Assembly (NCBI GenBank): GCA_900548545.1
Contig: URKX01000059.1
Span: 1-6,335, forward strand
DNA from: an uncultured Oscillospiraceae bacterium
Lineage (GTDB): Bacteria; Bacillota; Clostridia; Oscillospirales; Acutalibacteraceae
Direction: 5' to 3'
Length of the DNA stretch: 6,335 nucleotides
The position numbers and the translations under genes were made by a program. The notes beneath the pieces are model-generated. The model was not told the DNA's origin. It made no database searches and saw nothing but the letters and a program-made list of their open reading frames with translations. Positions 1-6,316 of this stretch are shown here, piece after piece (the stretch's first letter is position 1; every line of letters begins with the position of its first letter).

Positions 1-309
<309 letters not shown>

Positions 310-383
310 TTGATCCTTTCTAGAGTTATGCAGCGCGCTCGTTCTTCTTCCCTTTCTGCTTTATTCAGTTTTCAGGGTACAGG

Positions 384-408
384 GCCATCCAATTGGGTGG
401 CTTTTTTT
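384..408 (+). terminator. Intrinsic terminator of the 16S-23S transcription unit
   Basis: A 7-bp stem GCCATCC (384-390) / GGGTGGC (395-401), with one T-G wobble and an AATT loop, is followed by seven T (402-408). It lies about 75 bases past the 23S end with no 5S or tRNA in between, so it probably ends the rRNA transcript. Confidence 0.85.
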
Positions 409-445
409 GTTACCTTTGCCTTTGGTTTTTTCTTGCAACCCTCAG

Positions 446-473
446 AACCGCCCCCAAAAGGGGCGGTTTTTTT
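446..473 (+). terminator. Second, stronger intrinsic terminator downstream of 23S
   Basis: The stem CCGCCCC (448-454) / GGGGCGG (460-466), extended by two A-T pairs, has a CAAAA loop and a seven-T tail at 467-473. It is a textbook GC-rich terminator placed 40 bases after the first one. Together they form a tandem stop that insulates mscL from rRNA transcription. Confidence 0.9.
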
Positions 474-486
474 GCCATCCATCCCC

Positions 487-516
487 TTTACAAAAGGCTC
501 CATAATCTGTTACAAT
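487..516 (+). promoter_or_regulatory. Predicted sigma-A promoter of mscL
   Basis: A -35 box TTTACA (487-492) and a -10 box TACAAT (511-516), each 5/6 to consensus, are separated by 18 bases. A TG one base upstream of the -10 (508-509) makes it an extended -10. Predicted transcription start is near 523, giving a leader of about 34 nt. It lies just after the double terminator, so mscL is probably transcribed alone. Confidence 0.7.
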
Positions 517-541
517 CAAGGAAATAGAAACCAAGTAGGGA

Positions 542-548
542 AAAGGGG
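542..548 (+). promoter_or_regulatory. Ribosome binding site fixing the mscL start
   Basis: AAAGGGG ends 8 bases before ATG 557. The in-frame TTG at 551 would be only 2 bases from it, so ATG 557 is the credible start. Confidence 0.65.
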
Positions 549-556
549 TTTTGGGA

Positions 557-946
557 ATGAAGGCGTTTATCAGAGAGTTTAAAGAGTTCATCGCGAGAGG
601 GAATGTAATGACCATGGCGGTCGGCATTATCATTGGCTCCGCCTTTACGGCAATTGTCACGTCGCTAAACCAGGATATCATCACGCCCCTGCTTGGCCTG
701 GTCTTGGGCCAGATCAACTTTGCCGGGCTTTCCTTCACTGTAGGCAACGCCACAGTTACCTACGGGAACTTTATTCAGGCTGTTATCACGTTCCTTATTA
801 CTGCCCTGGTCCTGTTCTTAATGGTAAAGGCTTTTAACAAGCTCACGAAAAAAAGGACGGCTAAAGAAGAAGAAAAAGAAGAACCTGCCTCTGTCCCTGA
901 GGATATCAGGCTTCTTACAGAGATCCGGGATTTGCTGAAGAAGTGA
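557..946 (+). CDS. mscL: Large-conductance mechanosensitive channel MscL
   Basis: This encodes a 129-residue inner-membrane channel subunit. Homologues assemble as pentamers and open under high membrane tension to release solutes during hypo-osmotic shock. The N-terminus (MKAFIREFKEFIARGNV, then AVGIIIGSAFTAIV) matches the family hallmark: an amphipathic N-terminal helix followed by pore-lining TM1 at about residues 14-40. TM2 lies at about 74-97 (FIQAVITFLITALVLFLMVKAF). A charged Lys/Glu linker (about 100-115) leads to a C-terminal helix ending in LLTEIRDLLKK, typical of the cytoplasmic bundle. Length is close to E. coli MscL (136). The periplasmic loop is moderately short. I chose ATG 557 over TTG 551 from ribosome-binding-site spacing and because the family usually starts with MK(x)F. 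It is a single-gene unit between its own promoter and a palindromic terminator, and converges on the surface-polysaccharide genes. Confidence 0.95.
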   Translation: MKAFIREFKEFIARGNVMTMAVGIIIGSAFTAIVTSLNQDIITPLLGLVLGQINFAGLSFTVGNATVTYGNFIQAVITFLITALVLFLMVKAFNKLTKKRTAKEEEKEEPASVPEDIRLLTEIRDLLKK

Positions 947-982
947 GTTCTCCCAGGGTGTGGGCAGGTTTCCTGTCAAAAA

Positions 983-1028
983 AGGGCCGCTGCAATTAAT
1001 TGCAGCGGCCTTCTTGCGTTCTTTTTTT
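983..1028. terminator. Bidirectional terminator (perfect 26-bp palindrome)
   Basis: GGCCGCTGCAATT / AATTGCAGCGGCC (985-1010) is a perfect inverted repeat without mismatch. On the minus strand it is followed at once by C and six T (complement of 978-983), a strong terminator for the DHHW cluster. On the + strand it is followed by TTCTTGCGTTC and seven T, a weaker tail for mscL. The convergent stop codons lie 38 and 17 bases away. Confidence 0.85.
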
Positions 1029-2478
1029 AGAAAATAGCAGTGAATTGATCCACCAAGCCTTCGTTGCGGGTCATAGAAATGTTGTTCACACAAATCACGT
1101 CGTCCACGCCTTTATCTCTGGCCAGCTGTGTCACGGTGCTGTCATAATACCGGTAGTCCACCACGTAGACCTTCTTGTAGTGGTTCACCAGGTAGGGGAT
1201 AAAGCAGTTGCCAAAGCTCTCCTTCACTACAATGCAGCTGGGGCCGTCGGTCATGTCGTTGTTGGTGATCTCCTCATAGGGCTGGTCACCGCCGCAGAAG
1301 GCCAGGTACTTGTTGCCGGCACTATAGGTGTCGGCGTCGGCGATCAGGGGCCAGTCAGGCAGTTCTTCGCCGTTTTCCTGCATCACGTACAGAGTGACAT
1401 TGGGCTTGGGGACATAGGCTTCCACTGTGTCAGGATTATTTCCCAGGGCAGCCATGGCTTCGGAGCTGGAGCTGTAAAAGCTGCCCAGATACCCTTCGAA
1501 TTCCTTCTTTTCAAAGTCTTCCAGCGGGACCGGATCGAAGCCACGGGCCTCGCAGAACTCCACATAGGCGTAATAGGCGCCTAGGGCGGTCCAGTGGTGA
1601 TCGGTGCGGAAGTAGAGGTACTCGTTGGCATGGGCTTTCAGTGTGTCGTAAATAGAAACTGTTTTCACGCTGGAATTGATGGACTGGATGGAGGGATAAA
1701 TGTAATCCTCAATGGCCTTGCGCTGGTCATTGGAGTTGATCTGGGAAGAGAACTTTTCCAAATAGCTTTCCGGCAGGTCAATGTCGATGCTGGTGGGAAT
1801 GATCATGTCGTACACCGTGGCGGTGCCAGACAGCTTGTCCCCAGCGCCGGTGACAGCCAGGATGTAGTCGTTGGCCGCATCCTCGTTGAAGTTATAGTAC
1901 TCGTAAGCGGTGTCCCCTACGATCATCAGGTTGCCGGCCTGTTCCGGGGCAGCAGAAGGCTCCTCCTGCGGGGCAGGGGTGGGGTCGTCTGGGACGGGGG
2001 AAGGAGTGGGGGCGGCGCTTCCCGCGGAACTGTCCCCAGAAGCACCGGAGCCCTCAGGGGCCGCCTGGCTGGCCTGGGAGCTGGAAGAGCTGCCGCCGTC
2101 CTCCGGTTTGGAGGAGCAGCCCCGGACTGCAAAGACAATGGCTACCGCAATGGCCACAAGCAGCACCAGCACCAGGATGGGGAGCAAAGGCGGGCCGCTC
2201 TTCTTTCGCCTGCGCCGGGTCTGGGGAGGCCTGCGGCGGATGTATAGGTCCTCTTCCTCCTGGCGGGGGGCCGCTGGACGGGGCGCCCGTACCGGGCGGT
2301 TTTGGGAGCTATACTGGGAGTCCCTGGGGGCGCCGGCCCGGTTATCCGGGGTATAGCGGCTGTCCCGGGGAGCGTACTCCCTGGAGGAAGAGGGATAGCC
2401 CGTGTCCCGGGAGGTGCTGCGCCGGGGCGCGGGATCCCCGGAAGGCGCTGCCCGCCGGGGTGTGTAGTTGTTTGCCAT
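1027..2478 (-). CDS. Membrane-anchored DHHW/SGNH-type acyltransferase partner, catalytic half
   Basis: This 483-residue protein probably works outside the membrane with the MBOAT encoded upstream, transferring an acyl (likely acetyl) group to a surface polysaccharide. An Arg-rich disordered N-terminus (1-95) ends in RRRRKK, and one membrane segment follows (about 97-118), giving an N-in/C-out topology. A Ser/Pro/Ala/Glu linker (about 120-182) leads to the catalytic domain (183-483). That domain holds the family signature D293-H294-H295-W296 in FRTDHHWTALGAYYAY, and Ser421 in KESFGN. The order Asp-x-His then Ser is that known for AlgJ/AlgX-type SGNH proteins. The normal N-terminal motifs of the family (RxLTxFP, DxFPLR) are missing here and occur instead in the preceding gene. 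I start at ATG 2478 because the AAAGGA site lies 8 bases upstream; ATG 2487 abuts that site. The substrate is unknown. Confidence 0.85.
   Translation of the reverse strand: MANNYTPRRAAPSGDPAPRRSTSRDTGYPSSSREYAPRDSRYTPDNRAGAPRDSQYSSQNRPVRAPRPAAPRQEEEDLYIRRRPPQTRRRRKKSGPPLLPILVLVLLVAIAVAIVFAVRGCSSKPEDGGSSSSSQASQAAPEGSGASGDSSAGSAAPTPSPVPDDPTPAPQEEPSAAPEQAGNLMIVGDTAYEYYNFNEDAANDYILAVTGAGDKLSGTATVYDMIIPTSIDIDLPESYLEKFSSQINSNDQRKAIEDYIYPSIQSINSSVKTVSIYDTLKAHANEYLYFRTDHHWTALGAYYAYVEFCEARGFDPVPLEDFEKKEFEGYLGSFYSSSSEAMAALGNNPDTVEAYVPKPNVTLYVMQENGEELPDWPLIADADTYSAGNKYLAFCGGDQPYEEITNNDMTDGPSCIVVKESFGNCFIPYLVNHYKKVYVVDYRYYDSTVTQLARDKGVDDVICVNNISMTRNEGLVDQFTAIF
2290..2373 (-). repeat. Two tandem 14-residue repeats in the cytoplasmic tail of the DHHW protein
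   Basis: Residues 36-49 (APRDSRYTPDNRAG) and 50-63 (APRDSQYSSQNRPV) are adjacent diverged copies. A looser third unit precedes them (SRDTGYPSSSREY, 23-35). The shared core is R-D-S/T-x-Y. The segment lies before the membrane helix, hence in the cytoplasm. Its function is unknown. Confidence 0.7.
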
Positions 2479-2486
2479 ATAAATCA

Positions 2487-2492
2487 TCCTTT
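2487..2492 (-). promoter_or_regulatory. Ribosome binding site that selects start 2478
   Basis: AAAGGA on the minus strand lies 8 bases before ATG 2478 but overlaps or abuts the upstream in-frame ATG at 2487. The downstream codon (protein beginning MANNYTP) is therefore preferred. Confidence 0.65.
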
Positions 2493-2508
2493 CTCAATTT
2501 CCATTATT

Positions 2509-2862
2509 TTATTTGTTTCCGGTAAAGGGGGCGTCAGGGATCTCGTCGCCCTGTTCCACCGTACCGGTGATGATCACTGTTTTGACGCCGTAAAAAGACT
2601 GCACCCAGCCGTTCACCTGGGAGAACACGTCCCGCAGGGGGAAGGTGTCGGCAAACCAGGTGTCAATGCCCTTGGTGTACTCACCGGTGGCCAAGTCTTG
2701 GGCGGAAAATTCCGGGAAAGGTGTCAGGTCCCGTTTTTCCCATTCCGAATGGGTGGGCCGCAGGGGCAGGAGCATAGAAAACACCCCAAAGGCAAACAGC
2801 GCCAGGAAGAATAGGGCCGCCTTGCCCCGGGAGCCGCGACGATACTGTTTGGCGTGACGCAT
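2509..2862 (-). CDS. Small membrane-anchored protein resembling the N-terminal segment of DHHW proteins
   Basis: This 117-residue protein begins with a basic stretch (RRGSRGK, about 8-14), then one hydrophobic segment (about 15-34), so the rest should face outside. The exposed part carries the motifs normally found at the start of DHHW/AlgJ-like proteins, just after their signal anchor: RDLTPFPEFS (44-53), TGEYTKGIDTWFADTFPLRD (59-78), then FSQVNGWVQSFYG and a terminal TVIITG. It stops with TAA exactly where the family would continue into its SGNH domain. The next gene, 30 bases on, supplies that domain with its own anchor. A clean AAAGGAG site sits 8 bases before ATG 2862, and the upstream MBOAT gene ends 18 bases away. 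It is most likely a non-catalytic partner subunit; a pseudogene fragment is less likely because both genes have intact signals. Confidence 0.8.
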   Translation of the reverse strand: MRHAKQYRRGSRGKAALFFLALFAFGVFSMLLPLRPTHSEWEKRDLTPFPEFSAQDLATGEYTKGIDTWFADTFPLRDVFSQVNGWVQSFYGVKTVIITGTVEQGDEIPDAPFTGNK

Positions 2863-2880
2863 AGCGCGCTCTCCTTTCGC

Positions 2881-4329
2881 TTAAAACTGCAAATAGAGGA
2901 AGGGGTTGTACGAGTCGCCCACCAGGTAGCTGATGGAGAAGAACAGGGCTACCACCGGCAAGGCGTATTCCAGCACCGTGCCCAGGACGATGGCTGCCCC
3001 GTTGGTGGAGGAGGTGACCTTGTGATACAAGAACCGGGGAAGGGGCGTGCAGGCCAGCACCGCCACCAAGAGGAAGAACAGGTAGTTTAGGGCGATGTTT
3101 TGGCTCTCAAAGCTTGTGAGGGGGTTGCCGTTAAGGCAGAACATCCCTTTTATGACTACCCAGCCCTGGGTGAAATCCGTAAAGTAGAACAGCACCCATC
3201 CAAAGAACACTACAGCCAGGGTGTACAGGTGGCCAAAGAACGCCGGAAGCCGCTGCAGCCCCGGCAAAAGGAACTTCTCAATGGCCAGGAACAGGAAGTA
3301 GTACAACCCCCACAGGATGAAGTTCCACCCGGCGCCGTGCCACATCCCGGTGAGGAACCAGACGATCAGCAGGTTCAGCGCCTGGCGGGGCTTGCCTTTC
3401 CGGTTGCCTCCCAGGGGGATGTAGACATAATCCCGGAAGAAGGAGGACAAGCTCATGTGCCACCGCCGCCAGAAATCGGTGATGGAATTGGCCAGGTAGG
3501 GGTAGTTGAAGTTTTCTTTATAGTGGAAGCCCACCATCAGGCCCATACCGATGGCCATGTCTGAGTAGGCGGAGAAATCCAGGTAAATTTGCAGCGCGTA
3601 GGCAAAGCAGCCCAGCCACAGGGACAAGGCCGGGGCCGACTGCAGGGTGGCCAGGTTTTTGGCCTGGTCTATGAGGGCGCCGCTTAAAATGGTGCGGGAA
3701 GCGATTTGCCCGCAGACGTTTGCCAACAGCACCTTCTTGGCAAGGCCCGAGGCAAAGCGGTTGATGCCGTTGCGCAGATCTTCGCTTTCTACCCGGCGGG
3801 AGAGGATCTGCTCGGAAACGTCCTTATACCGGACGATGGGCCCGGCAATGCACTGGTGGAACAGGGATACATACAGCAAAAGCCGCCGGAAATACCGTTG
3901 GGCAGGTACTTCCCCCCGGTAGACGTCCACCATGTAGGAGAGCAGCTGGAAGGTGTAAAAGCTAATGCCAATGGGTAGGGCGATCTTGGGGACCACGTCG
4001 GGGAAACCCAGCCACTGATGGGTCTCCCCCAGGATGAAGGCGGTGTATTTAAAGAAGGCCAGAAGGCCCAGGTCGATGACGCACCCCAGGATCAGGAAGG
4101 CTTTGCTCTTGCCGGTCCCCCGGTATTTGTAGATCCCTTGGGACAAGGCCCAGTCCACAAAACACATGAATACCAGCAGCACAATGAAGAACGGCTCCCC
4201 CCAAGCGTAGAACACCAGGGAGAAGAAGATGAGCACCGTGTTACGGGCCTCGATCCCCCGCGCCAGGGAGTAGACCAGCATCTGCAAGGGGAAGAAAATA
4301 CACAGGAATACCAGGGAAGAAAAGACCAC
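2881..4329 (-). CDS. MBOAT-family membrane-bound O-acyltransferase (AlgI/PatA/DltB type)
   Basis: This 482-residue multi-pass membrane enzyme, with roughly ten or more hydrophobic segments, belongs to the family that passes acyl groups across the membrane for O-acetylation of polysaccharides such as alginate. Family marks are present: the N-terminus VFSSLVFLCIFFP, the segment IALPIGISFYTFQLLSYMVD, YLDFSAYSDMAIGMG, DFWRRWHMSLSSFFRDYVYI with His291, PLGGNRKG, and TGMWHGAGWNFILWG with His331, the conserved and probably catalytic histidine. I start at GTG 4329, since GGAGG lies 8 bases upstream and homologues begin MVFSS; the in-frame TTG at 4335 is only 2 bases from that site. It is first in a tight cluster with the two DHHW-like genes, 18 bases apart, consistent with a joint acylation complex. 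The target polysaccharide cannot be told from the sequence. Confidence 0.93.
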   Translation of the reverse strand: MVFSSLVFLCIFFPLQMLVYSLARGIEARNTVLIFFSLVFYAWGEPFFIVLLVFMCFVDWALSQGIYKYRGTGKSKAFLILGCVIDLGLLAFFKYTAFILGETHQWLGFPDVVPKIALPIGISFYTFQLLSYMVDVYRGEVPAQRYFRRLLLYVSLFHQCIAGPIVRYKDVSEQILSRRVESEDLRNGINRFASGLAKKVLLANVCGQIASRTILSGALIDQAKNLATLQSAPALSLWLGCFAYALQIYLDFSAYSDMAIGMGLMVGFHYKENFNYPYLANSITDFWRRWHMSLSSFFRDYVYIPLGGNRKGKPRQALNLLIVWFLTGMWHGAGWNFILWGLYYFLFLAIEKFLLPGLQRLPAFFGHLYTLAVVFFGWVLFYFTDFTQGWVVIKGMFCLNGNPLTSFESQNIALNYLFFLLVAVLACTPLPRFLYHKVTSSTNGAAIVLGTVLEYALPVVALFFSISYLVGDSYNPFLYLQF

Positions 4330-4337
4330 GCCCAAAC

Positions 4338-4342
4338 CCTCC
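4338..4342 (-). promoter_or_regulatory. Ribosome binding site fixing the GTG start of the MBOAT gene
   Basis: GGAGG (minus strand) lies 8 bases from GTG 4329 and only 2 bases from TTG 4335, which supports the rarer GTG start. Confidence 0.7.
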
Positions 4343-4372
4343 TACAGTTTTTAAAAAAGCTAAAAAGGTAGG

Positions 4373-4405
4373 AAAAACCCCTCGACCCGCTGACAAGCCG
4401 AAGGG
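4373..4405 (-). terminator. Intergenic terminator or attenuator between the Pro-rich membrane protein and MBOAT
   Basis: Read on the minus strand, CCCTTCG (4405-4399) pairs with CGAGGGG (4384-4378), a 7-bp stem with one wobble. The 14-base loop contains a further GCT/AGC mini-stem. Five T (4377-4373) follow. It would end transcription of the upstream gene, or attenuate entry into the acyltransferase cluster. Confidence 0.6.
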
Positions 4406-4420
4406 CTCCTATTCAACTGG

Positions 4421-4441
4421 AAAAAGGAGCGTTTACTCCTT
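4421..4441 (-). terminator. Possible minor hairpin overlapping the stop codon
   Basis: On the minus strand AAGGAG / CTCCTT forms a 6-bp stem whose loop (TAAACG) contains the TAA stop of the preceding gene, and three further T follow. It is weak compared with the hairpin 20 bases downstream, and a terminating ribosome would mask it. Confidence 0.25.
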
Positions 4442-5026
4442 GGGTGGATCGCCAGCCTGGGGATTGCTCCCAGGCTGGGGCGGCACAGGGGCTTTTGGCG
4501 GGGCATAGGGCGGATAAGGGGCGTGGCCCGCGGGCCCCGGCTGAGGGGGCGGAGGGACAGGCTGCCCAGGGCCTGGCTGTTGGAAAGGGGGAGGCGTGTA
4601 CGGTCCTGGCGCGGGGCGGGGCTTGCGCAGGCCAAAGGCCCAGTAAGCCAGGTCGGAGAGCAGGGGCAGGCCGGCCTCCCGGTCTTTCATCACCCGGGTG
4701 ATGGCCAGCACGCTGATGACAATGGCCAGCAGGTACACCAGGGCGGAGAGGGCGCCCAATGCAACGGACAGATAGCGCAGCACCCCCCAGCTGTAGTAGT
4801 CGCCGGGGAAGAGCTGGACCACGAAGGCGAGCACGCTCCGCAGGACAGCTGTGACGGCGGAAAGGGCAAAGGCCTGCAAGGTTTGGCGCCCTGCCCAGGG
4901 GTCCCGTTCAGCGATCAAAGCCAGGGCAAAAACAGCGGCGCACAGCAGGGGTTGGTTTAAAATGACGCAGGCGAAACCCACGATAGGATAAAGACATAAA
5001 ACCACGCCAAATTTGCCTTTTCGCAT
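4433..5026 (-). CDS. Multi-pass membrane protein with a Pro/Gly-rich C-terminal tail (function unknown)
   Basis: I do not recognise this 197-residue protein. About four hydrophobic segments can be seen (about 6-22, 24-40, 50-72, 84-111). They are followed by a short conserved-looking stretch, KDREAGLPLLSDLAYWAFG (114-132), and a low-complexity tail from 135 to 197 rich in Pro, Gly, Gln and Tyr (PPPF, QPVPPPPQPGP, APYPPYAPP). The small four-helix layout is loosely reminiscent of DUF4870/Tic20-like proteins, but I cannot confirm homology. The tail is probably disordered and cytoplasmic if the helix count is even. A very strong AAAGGAGGT site lies 8 bases before ATG 5026, and a good promoter lies upstream. 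It precedes the acyltransferase genes on the same strand, but a terminator separates them, so a shared function is only a possibility. Confidence 0.75.
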   Translation of the reverse strand: MRKGKFGVVLCLYPIVGFACVILNQPLLCAAVFALALIAERDPWAGRQTLQAFALSAVTAVLRSVLAFVVQLFPGDYYSWGVLRYLSVALGALSALVYLLAIVISVLAITRVMKDREAGLPLLSDLAYWAFGLRKPRPAPGPYTPPPFQQPGPGQPVPPPPQPGPAGHAPYPPYAPPKAPVPPQPGSNPQAGDPPKE

Positions 5027-5067
5027 GGTTGGGACCTCCTTTTGGTTTACAAAATTCTGACAATCTA

Positions 5068-5096
5068 AGTTTACGGCATACAGGGGAGCAAGTCAA
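5068..5096 (-). promoter_or_regulatory. Predicted sigma-A promoter of the minus-strand gene cluster
   Basis: On the minus strand, the -35 box TTGACT (5096-5091, 5/6) and the -10 box TAAACT (5073-5068, 4/6) are exactly 17 bases apart. Transcription should begin near 5061, about 35 bases before ATG 5026. It drives the Pro-rich membrane protein and, if the terminator is leaky, the acyltransferase genes. Confidence 0.65.
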
Positions 5097-5177
5097 GAAG
5101 AAATCGCAATAAAAATGGGGGAAAACACCGTTTGGAAAGGAAACGGCCCGCAGGGGGCGGCAGGGAAAAAACAGCGC

Positions 5178-5206
5178 AAAAAAACCACCCGTAAATACGA
5201 GTGGTT
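5178..5206 (-). terminator. Intrinsic terminator of the 5S rRNA gene
   Basis: On the minus strand AACCACTCGTA pairs with TACGGGTGGTT (one wobble, short loop) and runs into a seven-T tract (complement of 5178-5184). It starts about 5 bases past the 5S 3' end, so the 5S transcript ends immediately after the mature RNA. Confidence 0.9.
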
Positions 5207-5210
5207 CCTT

Positions 5211-5326
<116 letters not shown>

Positions 5327-5364
5327 AACTATGCAAGTTTGCCGCCACTCTTGACGGCTTAGTA

Positions 5365-5393
5365 ATAATACCACATCGTCCCCCAAAATGCAA
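5365..5393 (-). promoter_or_regulatory. Strong promoter of the 5S rRNA gene
   Basis: On the minus strand, the -35 box TTGCAT (5393-5388) and the -10 box TATTAT (5370-5365) are separated by exactly 17 bases. The predicted start is near 5358, leaving a leader of about 32 nt to be trimmed before the mature 5S 5' end. Confidence 0.8.
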
Positions 5394-5396
5394 GGC

Positions 5397-5420
5397 TTTT
5401 CTTCAAAAAATTTTAAAAAA
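5397..5420 (-). promoter_or_regulatory. AT-rich UP-like element upstream of the 5S promoter
   Basis: Runs of A and T (TTTTTTAAAATTTTTTGAAGAAAA on the minus strand, broken by one G) lie at about -40 to -62 relative to the predicted 5S start. This is where rRNA promoters carry UP elements bound by the RNA polymerase alpha subunit. It is identified by composition and position only. Confidence 0.5.
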
Positions 5421-5461
5421 CGGGAAAACTACAAAATACGGGATAAATCCCTGTTAAATGC

Positions 5462-6187
5462 TCAAGATGTGGTGTCGCCCCAGCCGTCCAGATTGGCCCG
5501 CTGCATGGCCCCCAGCACCTTGGTGCGCAGGTGGGGGAACTGTTTTTCCAGCTGCTTCACCAGGTCGGCGGTGTCTTTCCGGGCGGTGACGCCGTCGGCG
5601 GGGCAGGCGCTTTTCACAATGGGCAGGGCCAGCCGCCGGGCCGCGCCGGTGATTTCCCGCTCCTCGCAGAAGACAAGGGGGCGTATCACCGTGATTTTCT
5701 TCCGGGAAAGGTAGGTCTTGGGGGAGAAGCAGCCGATTTTCCCCCCGTAGAACAGGTTCATGAAGAAGGTCTGCACCGCGTCGTCAAAGTGATGGCCCAG
5801 GGCCAGCTTGGAGATGCCCTCCTCCACGCAGATGTTGTGGAGAATCCCCCGGCGCATGCGGGCGCACAGGGAGCAGGGGTTCTCCTCCTTGCGCTCCTCG
5901 AAAATCAGGGGGCCCAGGTATGTCTTTCTAATTATATAAGGCACGCCCAAGGAATCGCACAACCCCTGTATCTGGGAGTAGTCCCCCGGCACACCCCCAA
6001 AACATGGGTCGGCGGTGACAGCCACCACCGAGAAGTGCTTGGGGTAATATTGAGAGAGCTCCGCCAGGGCGCACAGCAGAAACAGGCTGTCCTTGCCGCC
6101 GGACACCCCCACGGCGATTCTGTCCCCTTCCTCGATGAGCTGGTATTTTTCCACAGCGGCCCGCACGCGGCCGGTCAGTTTATCCAT
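5462..6187 (-). CDS. ttcA: TtcA-family PP-loop tRNA-thiolation enzyme (tRNA 2-thiocytidine synthetase-like)
   Basis: This 241-residue cytoplasmic enzyme of the ATP-pyrophosphatase superfamily is probably responsible for 2-thiolation of cytidine 32 in tRNA, using ATP to activate the base. The PP-loop SGGKDS is at 29-34. NPCSLCARMRRGIL (103-116) supplies C105 and C108, and SACPADG (193-199) supplies C195. This matches the three-cysteine arrangement that holds a [4Fe-4S] cluster in TtcA. LGHHFDDAVQTFFMNLFYGGK (130-150) is the second family signature. It is shorter than E. coli TtcA (311), lacking N- and C-terminal extensions. GGAGG sits 7 bases before ATG 6187. A related family such as TilS or CTU1/NcsA is less likely, given the CSLC-RRG and GHHFDD motifs. 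It reads toward the 5S gene but does not share its promoter. Confidence 0.88.
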   Translation of the reverse strand: MDKLTGRVRAAVEKYQLIEEGDRIAVGVSGGKDSLFLLCALAELSQYYPKHFSVVAVTADPCFGGVPGDYSQIQGLCDSLGVPYIIRKTYLGPLIFEERKEENPCSLCARMRRGILHNICVEEGISKLALGHHFDDAVQTFFMNLFYGGKIGCFSPKTYLSRKKITVIRPLVFCEEREITGAARRLALPIVKSACPADGVTARKDTADLVKQLEKQFPHLRTKVLGAMQRANLDGWGDTTS

Positions 6188-6208
6188 AGTTCCGCCTCCT
6201 ATTACAAT

Positions 6209-6214
6209 AGTATA
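6209..6214 (-). promoter_or_regulatory. Candidate -10 box upstream of ttcA
   Basis: TATACT on the minus strand (5/6 to consensus) lies 21 bases before ATG 6187, but no convincing -35 box is found 16-18 bases further upstream. Treat it as tentative. Confidence 0.3.
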
Positions 6215-6215
6215 G

Positions 6216-6241
6216 AGAAAAGGGGATTTTCCACGCCCCTT
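6216..6241 (-). terminator. Possible weak terminator of a gene beyond the right edge
   Basis: On the minus strand AAGGGG (6241-6236) and CCCCTT (6225-6220) form a 6-bp stem with a 10-base loop, followed by TTCTC. It would end minus-strand transcription coming from outside the window, just before ttcA. The T-run is short. Confidence 0.3.
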
Positions 6242-6283
6242 GGAAGAACCCGTCGAAGCTTGGCGTGTGGCCGGTTTCTTCGC

Positions 6284-6316
6284 AGGCTTTCCGGCTTGGG
6301 CCCGGAAAAGCCTTTT
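6284..6316 (+). terminator. Hairpin with T-run near the window edge (role unclear)
   Basis: AGGCTTTCCGG (6284-6294) pairs with CCGGAAAAGCCT (6302-6313), a stem of 11 pairs with one bulged A, and TTTT GG TTT follows on the + strand. It looks like a + strand terminator, but no + strand gene precedes it in the window. The rest of 6188-6335 shows no convincing gene. Confidence 0.35.

Noticed and set aside
1000..3564. Long open frames on the + strand (for example 1000-1584, 1594-2247, 2302-2814, 3100-3564)
   Set aside because: They are antisense to the DHHW and MBOAT genes, have biased low-complexity products, and lack recognisable motifs. High GC in the third codon position of the real genes explains them.
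4391..4396. TTGTCA (minus strand) as the -35 box of an MBOAT promoter
   Set aside because: The bases 16-18 positions downstream (TCCTAC region) do not resemble a -10 box, and the hexamer lies in a terminator loop.
5440..5451. Small hairpin GGGATAAATCCC after the ttcA stop as a terminator
   Set aside because: It has only four to five pairs and the following T-rich stretch is interrupted. It may contribute to ttcA termination but cannot be claimed.
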